In this document: positions 51,552 to 60,064 of the stretch, piece by piece
Layout of the letters: the number at the start of each line of letters is the position of its first letter
Position numbering within the stretch: the first letter of the stretch is position 1
NCBI GenBank assembly: GCA_017744355.1
Contig: JAGIBK010000006.1
Location: forward strand, 62,001-126,000
Direction of reading: 5' to 3'
DNA: 64,000 nt
Source of the DNA: a bacterium
Lineage (GTDB): Bacteria > Cyanobacteriota > Sericytochromatia > S15B-MN24 > UBA4093
The notes under the pieces: model-generated
The model's database searches: none
Told to the model about the DNA's origin: nothing
The model's input: the letters and a program-made list of their open reading frames with translations, nothing else
Translations under genes and position numbers: made by a program

Positions 51552-52253
51552 ATGGAATACCCCGCTCCGCTCATCCCCGGCACCCTCCTCAAGCGCTACA
51601 AGCGCTTCTTGGCCGACGTGCGCCTCGAAACCGGCGAGGTCGTGACCGCCCACTGCGCCAACTCGGGCTCCATGCGCGGCTGCGACGCGCCCGAGAGCCC
51701 CGTCCTGCTCAGCTTCCGCGACGATCCGGCGCGCAAGCTCAAGTACACCTGGGAGCTGGTGAAGGTGGGTCCGACCTGGGTGGGGATCAACACCGCCCTG
51801 CCCAACCGGATCGTGGCCGAGGCGATCACGGCGGGCGCTATCCCCGAGCTTGCGGGCTATTCGACCCTCAAGCCCGAGCAGAAGTACGGCCAGAACAGCC
51901 GGATCGACCTACTGCTGAGCGATCCCGAGAAGGGGCGCTGCTATGTGGAGGTCAAGAACGTGACCCTCGCCGAGGGGGCGCAGGCCCTCTTCCCCGATGC
52001 GGTGACCGAGCGCGGCGCCAAGCACCTGCGGGAGCTGAGCGACATGGTGGCCGAGGGGCACCGGGCGGTGATGGTCTATCTGGTCCAGCGCGAAGACTGC
52101 GATCGCTTCTGGCCCGCCGAGGCCATCGACCCCGTCTACGCCGCGGCCTTCGAAACAGCCACCGCCACGGGGGTCGAGGCCCTCTGCTACCGCTGCACGG
52201 TGACGCCCGAGGGGGTAACGGTCGCCGAGCGCCTGCCCATCACCCGCGGATAA
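51552..52253 (+). CDS. sfsA: SfsA, DNA/RNA-binding nuclease-family protein
   Basis: A 233-residue protein. RYKRFLADVRLETGEVVTAH, then NSGSMRGCDAPESPVLLSF, then RIDLLLSDPEKGRCYVEVKN and FPDAVTERGAKHLRELSDMV match SfsA. The segment IDLLLS-x-CYVEVKNVTL looks like a PD-(D/E)xK nuclease core. SfsA was named for sugar fermentation stimulation in E. coli, but a nuclease role is more likely from the fold. I start at MEYPAP, after GAGGTCCGACCCG; the longer frame begins inside the promoter. Confidence 0.9.
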   Translation: MEYPAPLIPGTLLKRYKRFLADVRLETGEVVTAHCANSGSMRGCDAPESPVLLSFRDDPARKLKYTWELVKVGPTWVGINTALPNRIVAEAITAGAIPELAGYSTLKPEQKYGQNSRIDLLLSDPEKGRCYVEVKNVTLAEGAQALFPDAVTERGAKHLRELSDMVAEGHRAVMVYLVQREDCDRFWPAEAIDPVYAAAFETATATGVEALCYRCTVTPEGVTVAERLPITRG

Positions 52254-52257
52254 ACGA

Positions 52258-52288
52258 AAGGGCGACCCGCGAATTGCGGGTCGCCCTT
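52258..52288. terminator. Bidirectional terminator between sfsA and the EF-hand gene
   Basis: AAGGGCGACCCGC and GCGGGTCGCCCTT, perfect 13-bp arms with a 5-base loop, between two convergent genes. The plus tail is CGGCTTG and the minus tail is TCGTTTAT. Confidence 0.8.
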
Positions 52289-52303
52289 CGGCTTGTATGG
52301 AAG

Positions 52304-53056
52304 TTACTTGGCCGCCGGGAGGGCGAGCGGCCCCGGCAGGACCGCCTTGAGCTCGTCGAAGCTGAGGCGGTTGTCGTGGTTGGTATCCGCCTGCTTGAAG
52401 AACTCGCGAAGCTGGGCGTCCTTCTGACCGGCGGCCCAGCCGCCGACCGGCTCGCTCAAGGGAGCCTTACGCAGGTCGGTGAGGGTGAGCAGGCCGTCAC
52501 GGTTGGTGTCGTAGAGGGCGATGAGGTAGCGCACCTGGCCGGCGGTGCCCGCCATCGAGAAGGTCACGTAGGCCTCTTCGTACTCGCCGAAGGGCACCTG
52601 GCCGTTGCCGTTGAGGTCGTAGGCGGGCGGGATCTCGTCGCCCTTCAGCACCATGTCGCTGTCACGATCCAGGCCGACGAAGAGGTTGACCAGCTGGACG
52701 TGAAGGTTCTGGGCGATGTCCTTGACCACGACGTCGGTCGCAATTTCGCCGAAGGCCAGCTGGCCATCCTTGTCCGCGTCGAGCACCTCGAAGGCCCCGA
52801 GGCGCGATTGACCGAGCACGTAGGCGGTGCCGACGGGCATCGCCTCATCCTTCGAGAGGAACCCAGACTTGTCCAGATCCGCCTCGTCGAACTTGACCTT
52901 CACGAAGGCGCGCGTCGAATCCACGAGCTTGGCGAAGCTCTCCTTGGACAGGGCACCAATCGCGGAAGACTTGTTCGCCGTCATCGGCCCGACGCCCCCG
53001 ACGCCGCAGCCGGCGAGCATGGTGAGCGCGAGGGCGGAAAGGACGAATTTCTTCAC
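52304..53056 (-). CDS. EF-hand lipoprotein
   Basis: A 250-residue lipoprotein, a longer relative of that at 34991. The start is GTG, with GAGGAG 7 bases before; the ATG 5 codons upstream has no binding site. The signal ends in LTMLAGC. The mature chain has EF-hand-like loops DLDKSGFLSKDEA, DADKDGQLAFGEI, DRDSDMVLKGDEI, DLNGNGQVPFGEY, DTNRDGLLTLTDL and DTNHDNRLSFDEL, so up to six Ca sites. It should bind calcium in the periplasm or at the outer membrane. Confidence 0.82.
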   Translation of the reverse strand: MKKFVLSALALTMLAGCGVGGVGPMTANKSSAIGALSKESFAKLVDSTRAFVKVKFDEADLDKSGFLSKDEAMPVGTAYVLGQSRLGAFEVLDADKDGQLAFGEIATDVVVKDIAQNLHVQLVNLFVGLDRDSDMVLKGDEIPPAYDLNGNGQVPFGEYEEAYVTFSMAGTAGQVRYLIALYDTNRDGLLTLTDLRKAPLSEPVGGWAAGQKDAQLREFFKQADTNHDNRLSFDELKAVLPGPLALPAAK

Positions 53057-53144
53057 GGCAAATCTCCTCATAAGCGATTAAGTCGACGCTAAGGACTGAT
53101 TTACTTATGGGAGATCGTCAGCAAAACTTGCGCGCCCGATCGCA

Positions 53145-53365
53145 CGAAGCCCGCCGGGGGATCCCGGCGGGCTTCGGATATGCGAGTGAGTTTTGAGCCT
53201 TTCAAACTTTCCTGGCCAACCGGCTGCGGGTTGCCCCTGGTCTTGCTTCGGCTCTCATCTCTCGGCTTCTGAGAGGATTATGCCCAGGAAATATGACTGC
53301 TCGCTGAAGCGTAGGATCGAATTTCATCAAGCTTTCGTTACGGGTTCGTGAAACCCTCGGATGCT
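53145..53365. repeat. Copy A of a 220-base intergenic repeat
   Basis: It matches 54991-55208 in the same orientation, at about 85-90% by eye, including 40 identical bases (about 53250-53290). On the minus strand it begins exactly at the stop codon of the lactonase-like gene and ends with a GC hairpin (53145-53174, CGAAGCCCGCCGGG arms). Several short stems are visible within (CTCTC...GAGAG, GGGTT...AACCC). No open frame. It could be a 3' UTR or structured RNA; no transposase or known RNA family was recognised. Confidence 0.75.
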
Positions 53366-54306
53366 CACTCGACCCACTGGGGAAAGTACCCGAGCTCGTC
53401 GTGAACGGAGGCGTCATGCGCCGGCACGACGACGAGCGCCGGCTGCGCGCTCATGACCGCGTGCAGCTTCTGCACGCCCGCTAGCGTCTCCGGACGGTCG
53501 TGGTCGACGATCCGGCTCGCTACCCAGAACTTGGGGCGCACCTGTTTCGCCGCTTCGAGCCGCCACACCGTGTCGCCGACGAAGAAATACTGCTTGCCGG
53601 ACGAGACGGTGAGGAACAAGCCGACGGATCCTGGCGTGTGGCCGGGCATGGAGACCAGTACCGCCCGACCGTCCCCGAAGAGATCGTGGCTTCGCGGGTA
53701 GGTGGCATAGGGCCGATCCGTCAGGTCGTAGGCCTTCCAGCGGATGGAGGGCGGCGTGATTTGCGAGGGCAGGACCGCCCCGGGGTGCTCGTGGTCGAGG
53801 AACTCGCGCTCGGCCGAAGGCAGCCACACCTCCGCCTCGGGGAAGTCCTCGAGACCGCTCGCATGGTCCCAGTGCCCGTGCGACAGGATGATCCGCGTGA
53901 TCGCTGGAAGCCCTGCCGCGTCGAGCTGGCGCCTGGCCGGCGTAACCTTGCCGTAGGTGAAGAAGGGCTTCGCCCACCACGGCATGTCCTGGCCGAACTG
54001 GGCGTCGATGTGCTCGCCCAGGCCGGTATCGAACAAAAAGGAGCCTTTGGGGTGGCTGACGAGCACCGCCGTATGGTTCATGGTCGCCTCCTTGAACAAG
54101 CTGCCGCCAGAGTAGGCGAGGCCTTCACGGGTCTTGACCTGCGCCGTCTTGATGATCGAGAAGCGGATCGATCCCTGGGCAGGCGCCTGTGACGCCGTCA
54201 GCGGCGCCTTGTCGGCGACGACGGGCTGCGCGGAGCCTGCCGCCGGGCCAGACCAGGTGAGCAGGCCACAAGCCAAGAGAGAGACGAGCGTGATGAAGCG
54301 TTTCAT
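53365..54306 (-). CDS. Exported metallo-beta-lactamase-fold hydrolase, lactonase-like
   Basis: A 313-residue protein with a signal peptide. The zinc motif is RIILSHGHWDHASGLED (HxHxDH), followed by MPGHTPGSVGLF (third His), the phosphodiesterase/AHL-lactonase arrangement. The C-terminal VVPAHDASVHDELG gives the last His/Asp. Similar enzymes hydrolyse acyl-homoserine lactones, and the TetR gene before it (4 bases away) suggests an inducible system. The actual substrate is not known. Confidence 0.82.
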   Translation of the reverse strand: MKRFITLVSLLACGLLTWSGPAAGSAQPVVADKAPLTASQAPAQGSIRFSIIKTAQVKTREGLAYSGGSLFKEATMNHTAVLVSHPKGSFLFDTGLGEHIDAQFGQDMPWWAKPFFTYGKVTPARRQLDAAGLPAITRIILSHGHWDHASGLEDFPEAEVWLPSAEREFLDHEHPGAVLPSQITPPSIRWKAYDLTDRPYATYPRSHDLFGDGRAVLVSMPGHTPGSVGLFLTVSSGKQYFFVGDTVWRLEAAKQVRPKFWVASRIVDHDRPETLAGVQKLHAVMSAQPALVVVPAHDASVHDELGYFPQWVE

Positions 54307-54310
54307 GAAT

Positions 54311-54874
54311 TTAATCCTCTTGTTGAAGCATCGGCGTGAGCATCCCCCTCAGCTGGCGAAGGGGCTCGGCGCTCAGGCGTGCCCGACTGAGCAAAAGGGC
54401 CCCTTCGAGCGCCACCAACAGGCGCTCTGCTAGGATTGCGGGCTGGCGGTAACCATGAGCTTGCAAGTAAGTCTCAAGCCCGCCCTGCCAAAGCGCGTAA
54501 GCCTGAGCGCAGGCCTGCTGGATGACGGGGTTCTGGGCGGCCTGCTCGAGCGCGACCGTCGCGACCGGGCACCCTTTTTCGAAGCTGGAGGTTTCGAGCT
54601 CCGCGATGAAGTGCTCGACCACGGCCCAGAGGGCCTCGCCGGGCGCAGCATGAGCGCCGCACAGCTCCGCGATGGTCGTGGCGACCGTCTCGCTCGCATG
54701 CCCCAGCGCTGCGACCACCAGCTCGTCCTTGCCGCCCGGAAAGTAGTGATACAGGGAGCCTCTCGGCGTCTCGCTCTCGTCGAGGATCTGCTTCAGACCG
54801 GTGTTGCGGTAGCCCTGGGCCTGGAGCAGTCGCGAGGTCGTTTCGATCAACCGCTGGCGATGGGAGGACTTCAT
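54311..54874 (-). CDS. TetR-family regulator, LmrA/QdoR-like
   Basis: A 187-residue regulator. The HTH is RLIETTSRLLQAQGYRNTGL, then KQILDESETPRGSLYHYFPG, with the G-K-D-E-L after it. The C-terminal domain (SSFEKGCPVATVALEQAAQN) is of the TetR_C-type seen with YxaF, LmrA and QdoR. Its promoter region holds an exact match to the LmrA/QdoR operator. It is followed by the lactonase-like gene 4 bases away. In Bacillus the family is released by flavonoids or drugs, but the ligand here is unknown. Confidence 0.88.
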   Translation of the reverse strand: MKSSHRQRLIETTSRLLQAQGYRNTGLKQILDESETPRGSLYHYFPGGKDELVVAALGHASETVATTIAELCGAHAAPGEALWAVVEHFIAELETSSFEKGCPVATVALEQAAQNPVIQQACAQAYALWQGGLETYLQAHGYRQPAILAERLLVALEGALLLSRARLSAEPLRQLRGMLTPMLQQED

Positions 54875-54898
54875 TCGTTCAAGCTCCGTTGATTTAAC

Positions 54899-54916
54899 TA
54901 GACCGGTCTATATAAT
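54899..54916. promoter_or_regulatory. LmrA/QdoR-type operator
   Basis: On the minus strand ATTATATAGACCGGTCTA fits the AWTATATAGANYGGTCTA box described for LmrA and QdoR of Bacillus at all 18 positions, and contains the 12-bp palindrome TAGACCGGTCTA. It lies at the -10 of the TetR gene. Confidence 0.75.
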
Positions 54917-54940
54917 TACGGACATGAGAGCAGCTGTCAA
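54910..54940 (-). promoter_or_regulatory. Promoter of the TetR-lactonase pair
   Basis: A perfect TTGACA (54940-54935) on the minus strand with an AT-rich -10 region (AATTATATA), overlapped by the operator. The exact -10 hexamer is uncertain; the best-matching TATATA would need a 20-base spacer. Confidence 0.55.
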
Positions 54941-54990
54941 GCGCCCCATCGGCTGGCCCTGCCCCTTCGCACGGGTTCGAAGTACATGCG

Positions 54991-55208
54991 CGAAGCCCGC
55001 CGGGAATCCCGGCGGGCTTCGGATGCGAGTGAGTTTTGAGCTTTCCTGAACTACTTGGCCAACCGGCTTCGGGTTGCCCCAAATCTTGCGTCAGCTCTCA
55101 TCTCTCGGCTTCTGAGAGGATTATGCCCAGGAAAGATGACTGCTCGCTAAAGCGCAGGATCGATTTTCATCAAGCTTTCGTTACAGGTTCGTGAAACCCT
55201 CGGATGCT
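54991..55208. repeat. Copy B of the 220-base intergenic repeat
   Basis: Same orientation as copy A, from the GC hairpin (CGAAGCCCGCCGGG) to the GGATGCT that abuts the stop of the thioesterase gene. On the minus strand it lies after that stop and before the TetR promoter. The GC hairpin has the same arms but a different loop (ATT for ATCCC type), consistent with selection on structure. Confidence 0.75.
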
Positions 55209-55713
55209 AGCCGTGGAAGGCGCGCTCGAACAGCTTCGGCGCCTGCGCGAAGACCCCCGAGGCCTCGACCGCCACGGTGCCGTCCGGCAAGCGAATCTCC
55301 GAGGCGACCCGGATCGAGCGATTCCCGTCCGCCTTCACCCAGGCCGAGGCCATCACCTCGACACCGACGGGCGTCGGGCGGCGCAGGTCGTACTCCAGGT
55401 GGACCGCGAGCAGGTTGGTCCGGCGATTCCAGGCGGCCGCCCCCATGATCTCGTCGAGCAGGGCCGCGAGGCTCCCCCCGTGGGCGTGGCCGGGCGGGCC
55501 CATCTGCGCGTCGCCGAAGACGAACGGGCAGCGGATCACGTCCTGGTCGCGATAGAAGTCGGCGCGCATCCCGGCCGCGTTGTCAGGGTCGCAGACGAAG
55601 CAGGGGCCATGCTTGCTGAGCATCACCCAGCCCTCGCGCGAGCCGGCCAAGGGCGGCGCGGCGTCGCCGAAGGGCGTGATGGGACCGAAGGATTCGACGT
55701 GATAAGGGTTCAT
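55207..55713 (-). CDS. Hotdog-fold thioesterase
   Basis: A 168-residue protein of the PaaI/4HBT superfamily: GPPGHAHGGSLAALLDEIMG is the catalytic helix with the Asp/Glu and HGG loop, then VHLEYDLRRPTPVGVEVMAS. It hydrolyses acyl-CoA or a similar thioester. I start at MNPYHVES: it is 5 bases after the Nudix stop and has CGAGGT upstream. Frames that extend further overlap the Nudix gene. Confidence 0.85.
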   Translation of the reverse strand: MNPYHVESFGPITPFGDAAPPLAGSREGWVMLSKHGPCFVCDPDNAAGMRADFYRDQDVIRCPFVFGDAQMGPPGHAHGGSLAALLDEIMGAAAWNRRTNLLAVHLEYDLRRPTPVGVEVMASAWVKADGNRSIRVASEIRLPDGTVAVEASGVFAQAPKLFERAFHG

Positions 55714-55718
55714 GGGCG

Positions 55719-56237
55719 TTACCTCGGGGCGTGGCCGCGACGCGCGAGCCAGTCCTTGATCGCTTGCTTTCCGTTCTCGAACGAGAAGGCGTCGAGCGGC
55801 AGCTCCGTGGGGGCGAACCAAGCGAGCTCGCTCACGTCGTCCAGGGCGCTGAGCGCGCCACCGACGACCTCGGCCTCGTAGAAGACGTTGAGGGTCGACA
55901 CCCCGCTTTCGCCGTAGGTGTCCATGTAGATGCCGCCGAAGCCGGTGAGGCGCACCTCGAGCCCCGTCTCCTCGCGAATCTCGCGCACGGCGCCTTCGGC
56001 GGGGTGCTCACCGTCCTCCAGGTAGCCGCCGGGGATGTCCCACAGACCGAAGAAGGGCTGGATGGCACGCCGGGCGAGCAAGAGCCGTCCCTCGGCGTCC
56101 GAGACGAGAGCACCGGCACAGGGCTTGGAGTTCTCGTAGAAGACCGTGCCGCAAGCGGGGCAGTGGGTGCGATCGCGCCCTTCGATCACGCGCACCGCAA
56201 GCTCGGCGCGGCAGTGGGGGCAGTAGCGGTAGGCCAT
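55719..56237 (-). CDS. Nudix hydrolase with zinc ribbon
   Basis: A 172-residue protein. A four-cysteine ribbon opens it (YCPHCRAELAVRVIEGRDRT, then HCPACGTVFY). The Nudix box is GGYLEDGEHPAEGAVREIRE, then ETGLEV, with all residues of GX5EX7REUXEEXGU. This combination is like NUDT/NudC-type enzymes, though the SQPWPFPxS NADH-pyrophosphatase motif is missing, so the nucleotide substrate is open. It lies after the SNF2 gene and before the thioesterase, 5 bases apart. Confidence 0.9.
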   Translation of the reverse strand: MAYRYCPHCRAELAVRVIEGRDRTHCPACGTVFYENSKPCAGALVSDAEGRLLLARRAIQPFFGLWDIPGGYLEDGEHPAEGAVREIREETGLEVRLTGFGGIYMDTYGESGVSTLNVFYEAEVVGGALSALDDVSELAWFAPTELPLDAFSFENGKQAIKDWLARRGHAPR

Positions 56238-56255
56238 CTCCAGGTGAACTCCAGG

Positions 56256-59200
56256 CTATGAGAACAGGTACTCCAGATCCTCGCGGGAGAGCGATCGCAC
56301 CATCTCCTCGCCGCCCAGGATGTCCCGCACCATCTGCCGCTTGCGCTGCTGCAGGGCCAGGACCTTCTCCTCGACGGTGTCCTTGGCGATCAGCTTGTAA
56401 GCGAAGACGTGGCGGGTCTGGCCGATACGGTGGGCTCGGTCCGTGGCCTGGTCCTCGACCGCCGGGTTCCACCAGGGGTCGAAGTGGATCACGTAGTCCG
56501 CACCCGTCAGGTTCAGACCGGTGCCGCCCGCCTTGAGGCTGATCAGGAAGACCGGCGTGTCGCTCGCGTTGAACCGCTCGACCCGCTCCAGGCGATCCTT
56601 GGTCTGGCCGTCCAGGTACTCGTAGGTGATCCCCTCGGCCAAGAGGCGCTTCTCGAGGATCTTGAGCACCTTCACGAACTGGCTGAAGACGAGCACCCGG
56701 TGCCCTTCCTCGACCACCTGCTTCACCAGCTCGACGAACAGCTCCACCTTGGCCGAGGGGATCTCGGCGGCGCGGGTGCTGACCATCTGCGGATCGCAGC
56801 AGGCCTGGCGCAGGCGCAACAGCCCTTCCAGGACGTTGAAGCGCGACTTGGCGAGCCCGACCCGATCGACCGCGCCCAGGACCTCCTGCCGGATCGAGGC
56901 GAGCAGCGAGTCGTAGAACCGGCGTTGATCGGCGCCCAGCTCGCAGTAGGTGACCATCTCGGAGCGCGGCGGCAGATCGGTCGCCACCTCCTGCTTGAGG
57001 CGGCGCAGGATAAAGGGACGGGTGAGGCGGCGCAGGGAATCCGTGCGCTGATCCTTCTCGCCCGGCTCGGTGGAGAGGTAGAGGCGCCGGAAGCGCTTCT
57101 CGGACCCCAGATACCCCGGCATCAGGAACTGGAAGAGGCTCCACAGCTCGAGCAGGTTGTTCTCGATGGGCGTACCCGTCAGGCAGAGGCGGTGCCGCGC
57201 CGAGAGGCGGCAGGCGAACTTCGCGGCCTGCGATCGCGGGTTCTTGATGTTCTGGGCCTCGTCCAGGATCACGTAGTGGAAGGCCTGCTGCGAGAGCACG
57301 TCGAAGTCGCGCCGCAACAGCGAGTAGCTCGTCACCACCACGTCGGCCGAGGCGATCTCCTCGAACAGGTCGCGGCGGCCCGAGCCGTGCAGGACCAGGC
57401 GCTTGAGACCGGGAGCGAAGCGCGAAAGCTCCTGCTCCCAGTTGAAGACGACCGAGGTGGGCGCGACCAGGAGGGTCGGCCCCTGGCGGCCCGCCGCCTT
57501 CTCGCGCAGCAAGAGGGCGATCGCCTGGATCGTCTTACCCAGACCCATGTCGTCGGCGAGGATGCCGTTGAGGCCGTTGTCCGCCAGGAAGCTCAGATAA
57601 TCGAGCCCTCGGCGCTGGTACTCGCGCAGCTCGCCTTCGAAGGCCTCGGGCACCGGCACCTCTTCGACCCGCGAGAAGTCCCGCAGCAGCTCGACGAAGG
57701 CGCTCCAGTCGGGATCCGCGCGGCGCGCATCCGCCGCCTGCAAGACCTCATCGGCCAAGAGGGCCTGATGCCGCAAGAGGCGCTGGCGCAGGACCTGGCC
57801 ATCGACCAGGGCGTCCACCCCAAGGGCGTCGGCGAGGCCCCGCTGGCGCGAAAGCCAGTCCTCGGGCAGGCGCGCGTAGGCCCCCGAGCCGAGGCGGATG
57901 TAGCGCGAGTTGGCGCGCAGCGCATCGCGCAGGCTGGCCCCGGGCAGAGGCTCGTCATCGAGCGAGAGGATGGTCTCCAGGTCGAACCAGTCGGTGCCGG
58001 TGGAGATGCCCACCCCCACGCTAACCCGACGCCGGTCCACCCGGAAGGCCGAGAGGCGCTCCTCGCCGTAGATCTCCCAGCCCGCATCGAGCAGGGCGGG
58101 CACCTCGTCCATCAAGAAACCGAGGGCAGCATCCCCCCAGCCGAGCCAGTCCCCGTCCGCGCGCGCGTCGAGGCCAGCCTCGGAGAGGCGCTTGACCAGG
58201 GCCGTCTCGGCCTGCGGGTCGCGCAGGTAGTGGCCCCACTGGCCCTCGCGCTCGGCGAGCACCGCGCGGCGCGGATCCTGCGCGGTCACAGGCGTCCCCG
58301 CTCCGTAGACGAAGCTGAGGCGCGCCAGGAGGTACTCGCCCTCCTCGTGCAGGGTCAGGCGCGGCACCGGCGCCAGCTGCGGATGGGTCACGGGGGTCGC
58401 ATCACCCGGCAGCTGAGGCTCGTCCGGGAGGGCCTCCTCGTCCTGCGCGAGCGAGGGCAGGGTCATCTCCACGAAGGGGTAGAAGGCGTCCTCGATCATC
58501 ACCCAGGCGGGGTCGTCCCCCACCACGCGGCCCGGGGTGACGGGGTGGTGCGCCCCTTCGAGCTCCCAGATGCCCTCGTCGCCGGCCCACGACGAGAGGC
58601 GGCGGTGGCGCACCGAAACGTCCGGGCGCACGATGAGCGACTTGCGCCCGGCGCCGAAGACGAAGGGGTAGCCCGCAAGGTGCCGCAGGACCGTGTCCAC
58701 GTGCTCTTCGAGCAGGGGAATGCCTCGGGCGTGCGGCGAGGAGAAGTGCCGGCCATGAGACTGGAAGAAAGGGGTCACCAGGGTGAGGATCGCCTTGTCC
58801 GCCTCGCTCAGGTGGCGGCCGGTGGGCGTCCCCCAGAGGGCCATGGGGCGAGGGGCCCCAGGGGTGCCGTCCTCGCGCAGGCGGGTGGTGTCGAGCGCGA
58901 GCCACAGACACTGGGGACGGCGGTACATGTTTTCGAGCTTCTTGGGGGGCGGCGCCGGCCAGAGGCCGTAGAGGATCACCTCTTGACCCGGCAGGAAGAC
59001 CTTACCGGCCACCTCGGCCACCGGCCGGGGCAGGTCCACCGGCGCGTCGAGGAACGCGAGCGCCAGCGCGATCGCATGGCGGCACCGCTCGCCGTCGTGG
59101 CAGTCGCAGCGGGCCTTCAGGCTCTGCCCGTCCCATTCGAGGCTGGTGGTCTGGGGGTAGATCGTCCCGTCGTCGACCCGCGCGGCCACGCGCAGCACCC

Positions 59201-59330
59201 CGGGCGCCGGCGCGCTGACGGCCGGAGCTCCGACCCCGCCTTGTTCGAAGCAGGCCGAACCCTTCTTGAAGGTCAGCGCATCGGCCCAGCGCTCGAGATC
59301 CCGTTTCGAAAAAATCGTCGCTTGTTCCAA
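56256..59330 (-). CDS. SWIM-domain SNF2/HepA-type helicase
   Basis: A 1024-residue protein. A SWIM zinc finger (CDCHDGERCRHAIALALAFL, about residues 95-115) is followed by about 400 residues of family-specific core. The SNF2 motor begins near 560: DDMGLGKTIQAIALLLREKA, then DEAQNIKNPRSQAAKF, then the second RecA domain with VFSQFVKVLKIL, GLNLTGADYVIHFDPWWNPA and DRAHRIGQ. Such ATPases act on protein-DNA complexes or transcription. Start is TTG with GAGG 9 bases before. A TATAAT at 59367-59372 is a likely -10. Confidence 0.9.
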   Translation of the reverse strand: MEQATIFSKRDLERWADALTFKKGSACFEQGGVGAPAVSAPAPGVLRVAARVDDGTIYPQTTSLEWDGQSLKARCDCHDGERCRHAIALALAFLDAPVDLPRPVAEVAGKVFLPGQEVILYGLWPAPPPKKLENMYRRPQCLWLALDTTRLREDGTPGAPRPMALWGTPTGRHLSEADKAILTLVTPFFQSHGRHFSSPHARGIPLLEEHVDTVLRHLAGYPFVFGAGRKSLIVRPDVSVRHRRLSSWAGDEGIWELEGAHHPVTPGRVVGDDPAWVMIEDAFYPFVEMTLPSLAQDEEALPDEPQLPGDATPVTHPQLAPVPRLTLHEEGEYLLARLSFVYGAGTPVTAQDPRRAVLAEREGQWGHYLRDPQAETALVKRLSEAGLDARADGDWLGWGDAALGFLMDEVPALLDAGWEIYGEERLSAFRVDRRRVSVGVGISTGTDWFDLETILSLDDEPLPGASLRDALRANSRYIRLGSGAYARLPEDWLSRQRGLADALGVDALVDGQVLRQRLLRHQALLADEVLQAADARRADPDWSAFVELLRDFSRVEEVPVPEAFEGELREYQRRGLDYLSFLADNGLNGILADDMGLGKTIQAIALLLREKAAGRQGPTLLVAPTSVVFNWEQELSRFAPGLKRLVLHGSGRRDLFEEIASADVVVTSYSLLRRDFDVLSQQAFHYVILDEAQNIKNPRSQAAKFACRLSARHRLCLTGTPIENNLLELWSLFQFLMPGYLGSEKRFRRLYLSTEPGEKDQRTDSLRRLTRPFILRRLKQEVATDLPPRSEMVTYCELGADQRRFYDSLLASIRQEVLGAVDRVGLAKSRFNVLEGLLRLRQACCDPQMVSTRAAEIPSAKVELFVELVKQVVEEGHRVLVFSQFVKVLKILEKRLLAEGITYEYLDGQTKDRLERVERFNASDTPVFLISLKAGGTGLNLTGADYVIHFDPWWNPAVEDQATDRAHRIGQTRHVFAYKLIAKDTVEEKVLALQQRKRQMVRDILGGEEMVRSLSREDLEYLFS

Positions 59331-59366
59331 GCCGTCGCCTCACCACAAAAAAAGATCAATCCACTG

Positions 59367-59372
59367 ATTATA
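59367..59372 (-). promoter_or_regulatory. TATAAT -10 box of the SNF2 gene
   Basis: TATAAT (59372-59367) gives a leader of about 30 bases. No clear -35 hexamer at 16-18 bases; a weak GTGTTC is the best candidate. Confidence 0.5.
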
Positions 59373-59392
59373 CCGCGTTGCCCGCATGCGAA

Positions 59393-59418
59393 CACCCCCC
59401 CGGCTTCCCGGGGGGGTG
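59393..59418. terminator. GC hairpin after the peroxiredoxin gene
   Basis: CACCCCCCCGG and CCGGGGGGGTG with a 4-base loop, 20 bases after the peroxiredoxin stop. It has no T run. Confidence 0.55.
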
Positions 59419-59437
59419 CGAGCGAAGGATGCTCGGC

Positions 59438-60031
59438 CTAGACGGCCGCTGCGGCCTTCTGGAAGTACTCCTTGGACTTCTCGGGATCGGGGATGATCGT
59501 GTCCTTGCCGGGCTTCCAGTCGGCGGGGCAAACCTCGCCGTGCTGCTCGAAGTGGGTGAGGGCATCGACCATGCGCAGGGTCTCGTCGACCGAGCGGCCC
59601 AGGGGCAGGTTGTTGACGACCATGTGCTGGATGACGCCGTTCTTGTCGATCAGGAAGAGGCCACGGAAGGCCACGCCCTCATCGGCCTTGAGCACGCCGT
59701 ACTCGGTCGAGATGGTCTTGGTGAAGTCCGCGACGAGGGGGTAGTTGAGGCCCTCGAGGCCACCCTCGGTGCGCTTGGCGTTGACCCAGGCGAGGTGCGA
59801 GAAGTGCGAGTCGGTCGAAATGCCGACCACCTCGGTGTTGCGGGCCTTGAACTCGGCGATGCGATCCGAGAACGCGAGGATCTCGGTGGGGCACACGAAG
59901 GTGAAGTCGAGGGGGTAGAAGAACAGGACGACGTTCTTGCCCTTGTAGTCCGACAGCGAGACGGTCTTGAACTGGCCGTTCACGACCGCGGTGGCCTTGA
60001 AGTCGGGAGCGTGCATGGTGGGTTGAAGCAT
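59438..60031 (-). CDS. Typical 2-Cys peroxiredoxin (AhpC/Prx)
   Basis: A 197-residue peroxidase. The peroxidatic Cys47 is in [20 protein letters not shown] and the resolving Cys168 in [12 protein letters not shown], the 2-Cys pattern. The tail [13 protein letters not shown] resembles AhpC C-termini, with a YF motif. It reduces peroxides and is recycled by thioredoxin or the TrxB next to it. It is the third gene of the perR unit. Confidence 0.94.
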   Translation of the reverse strand: MLQPTMHAPDFKATAVVNGQFKTVSLSDYKGKNVVLFFYPLDFTFVCPTEILAFSDRIAEFKARNTEVVGISTDSHFSHLAWVNAKRTEGGLEGLNYPLVADFTKTISTEYGVLKADEGVAFRGLFLIDKNGVIQHMVVNNLPLGRSVDETLRMVDALTHFEQHGEVCPADWKPGKDTIIPDPEKSKEYFQKAAAAV

Positions 60032-60064
60032 GGTGTCTCCTAGTGAGTGTGGTGCGTGGGTTGG

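Noticed and set aside
53145-55208. An insertion sequence or composite transposon bounded by the two 220-base copies
   Set aside because: No transposase, terminal inverted repeats or target duplication; the enclosed genes (lactonase-like, TetR) are ordinary.
56409-59441. A 1010-residue open frame on the plus strand opposite the SNF2 gene
   Set aside because: It is the antisense shadow of a strong helicase gene in GC-rich DNA, has no domain signal, and is full of RRG and HHD runs.
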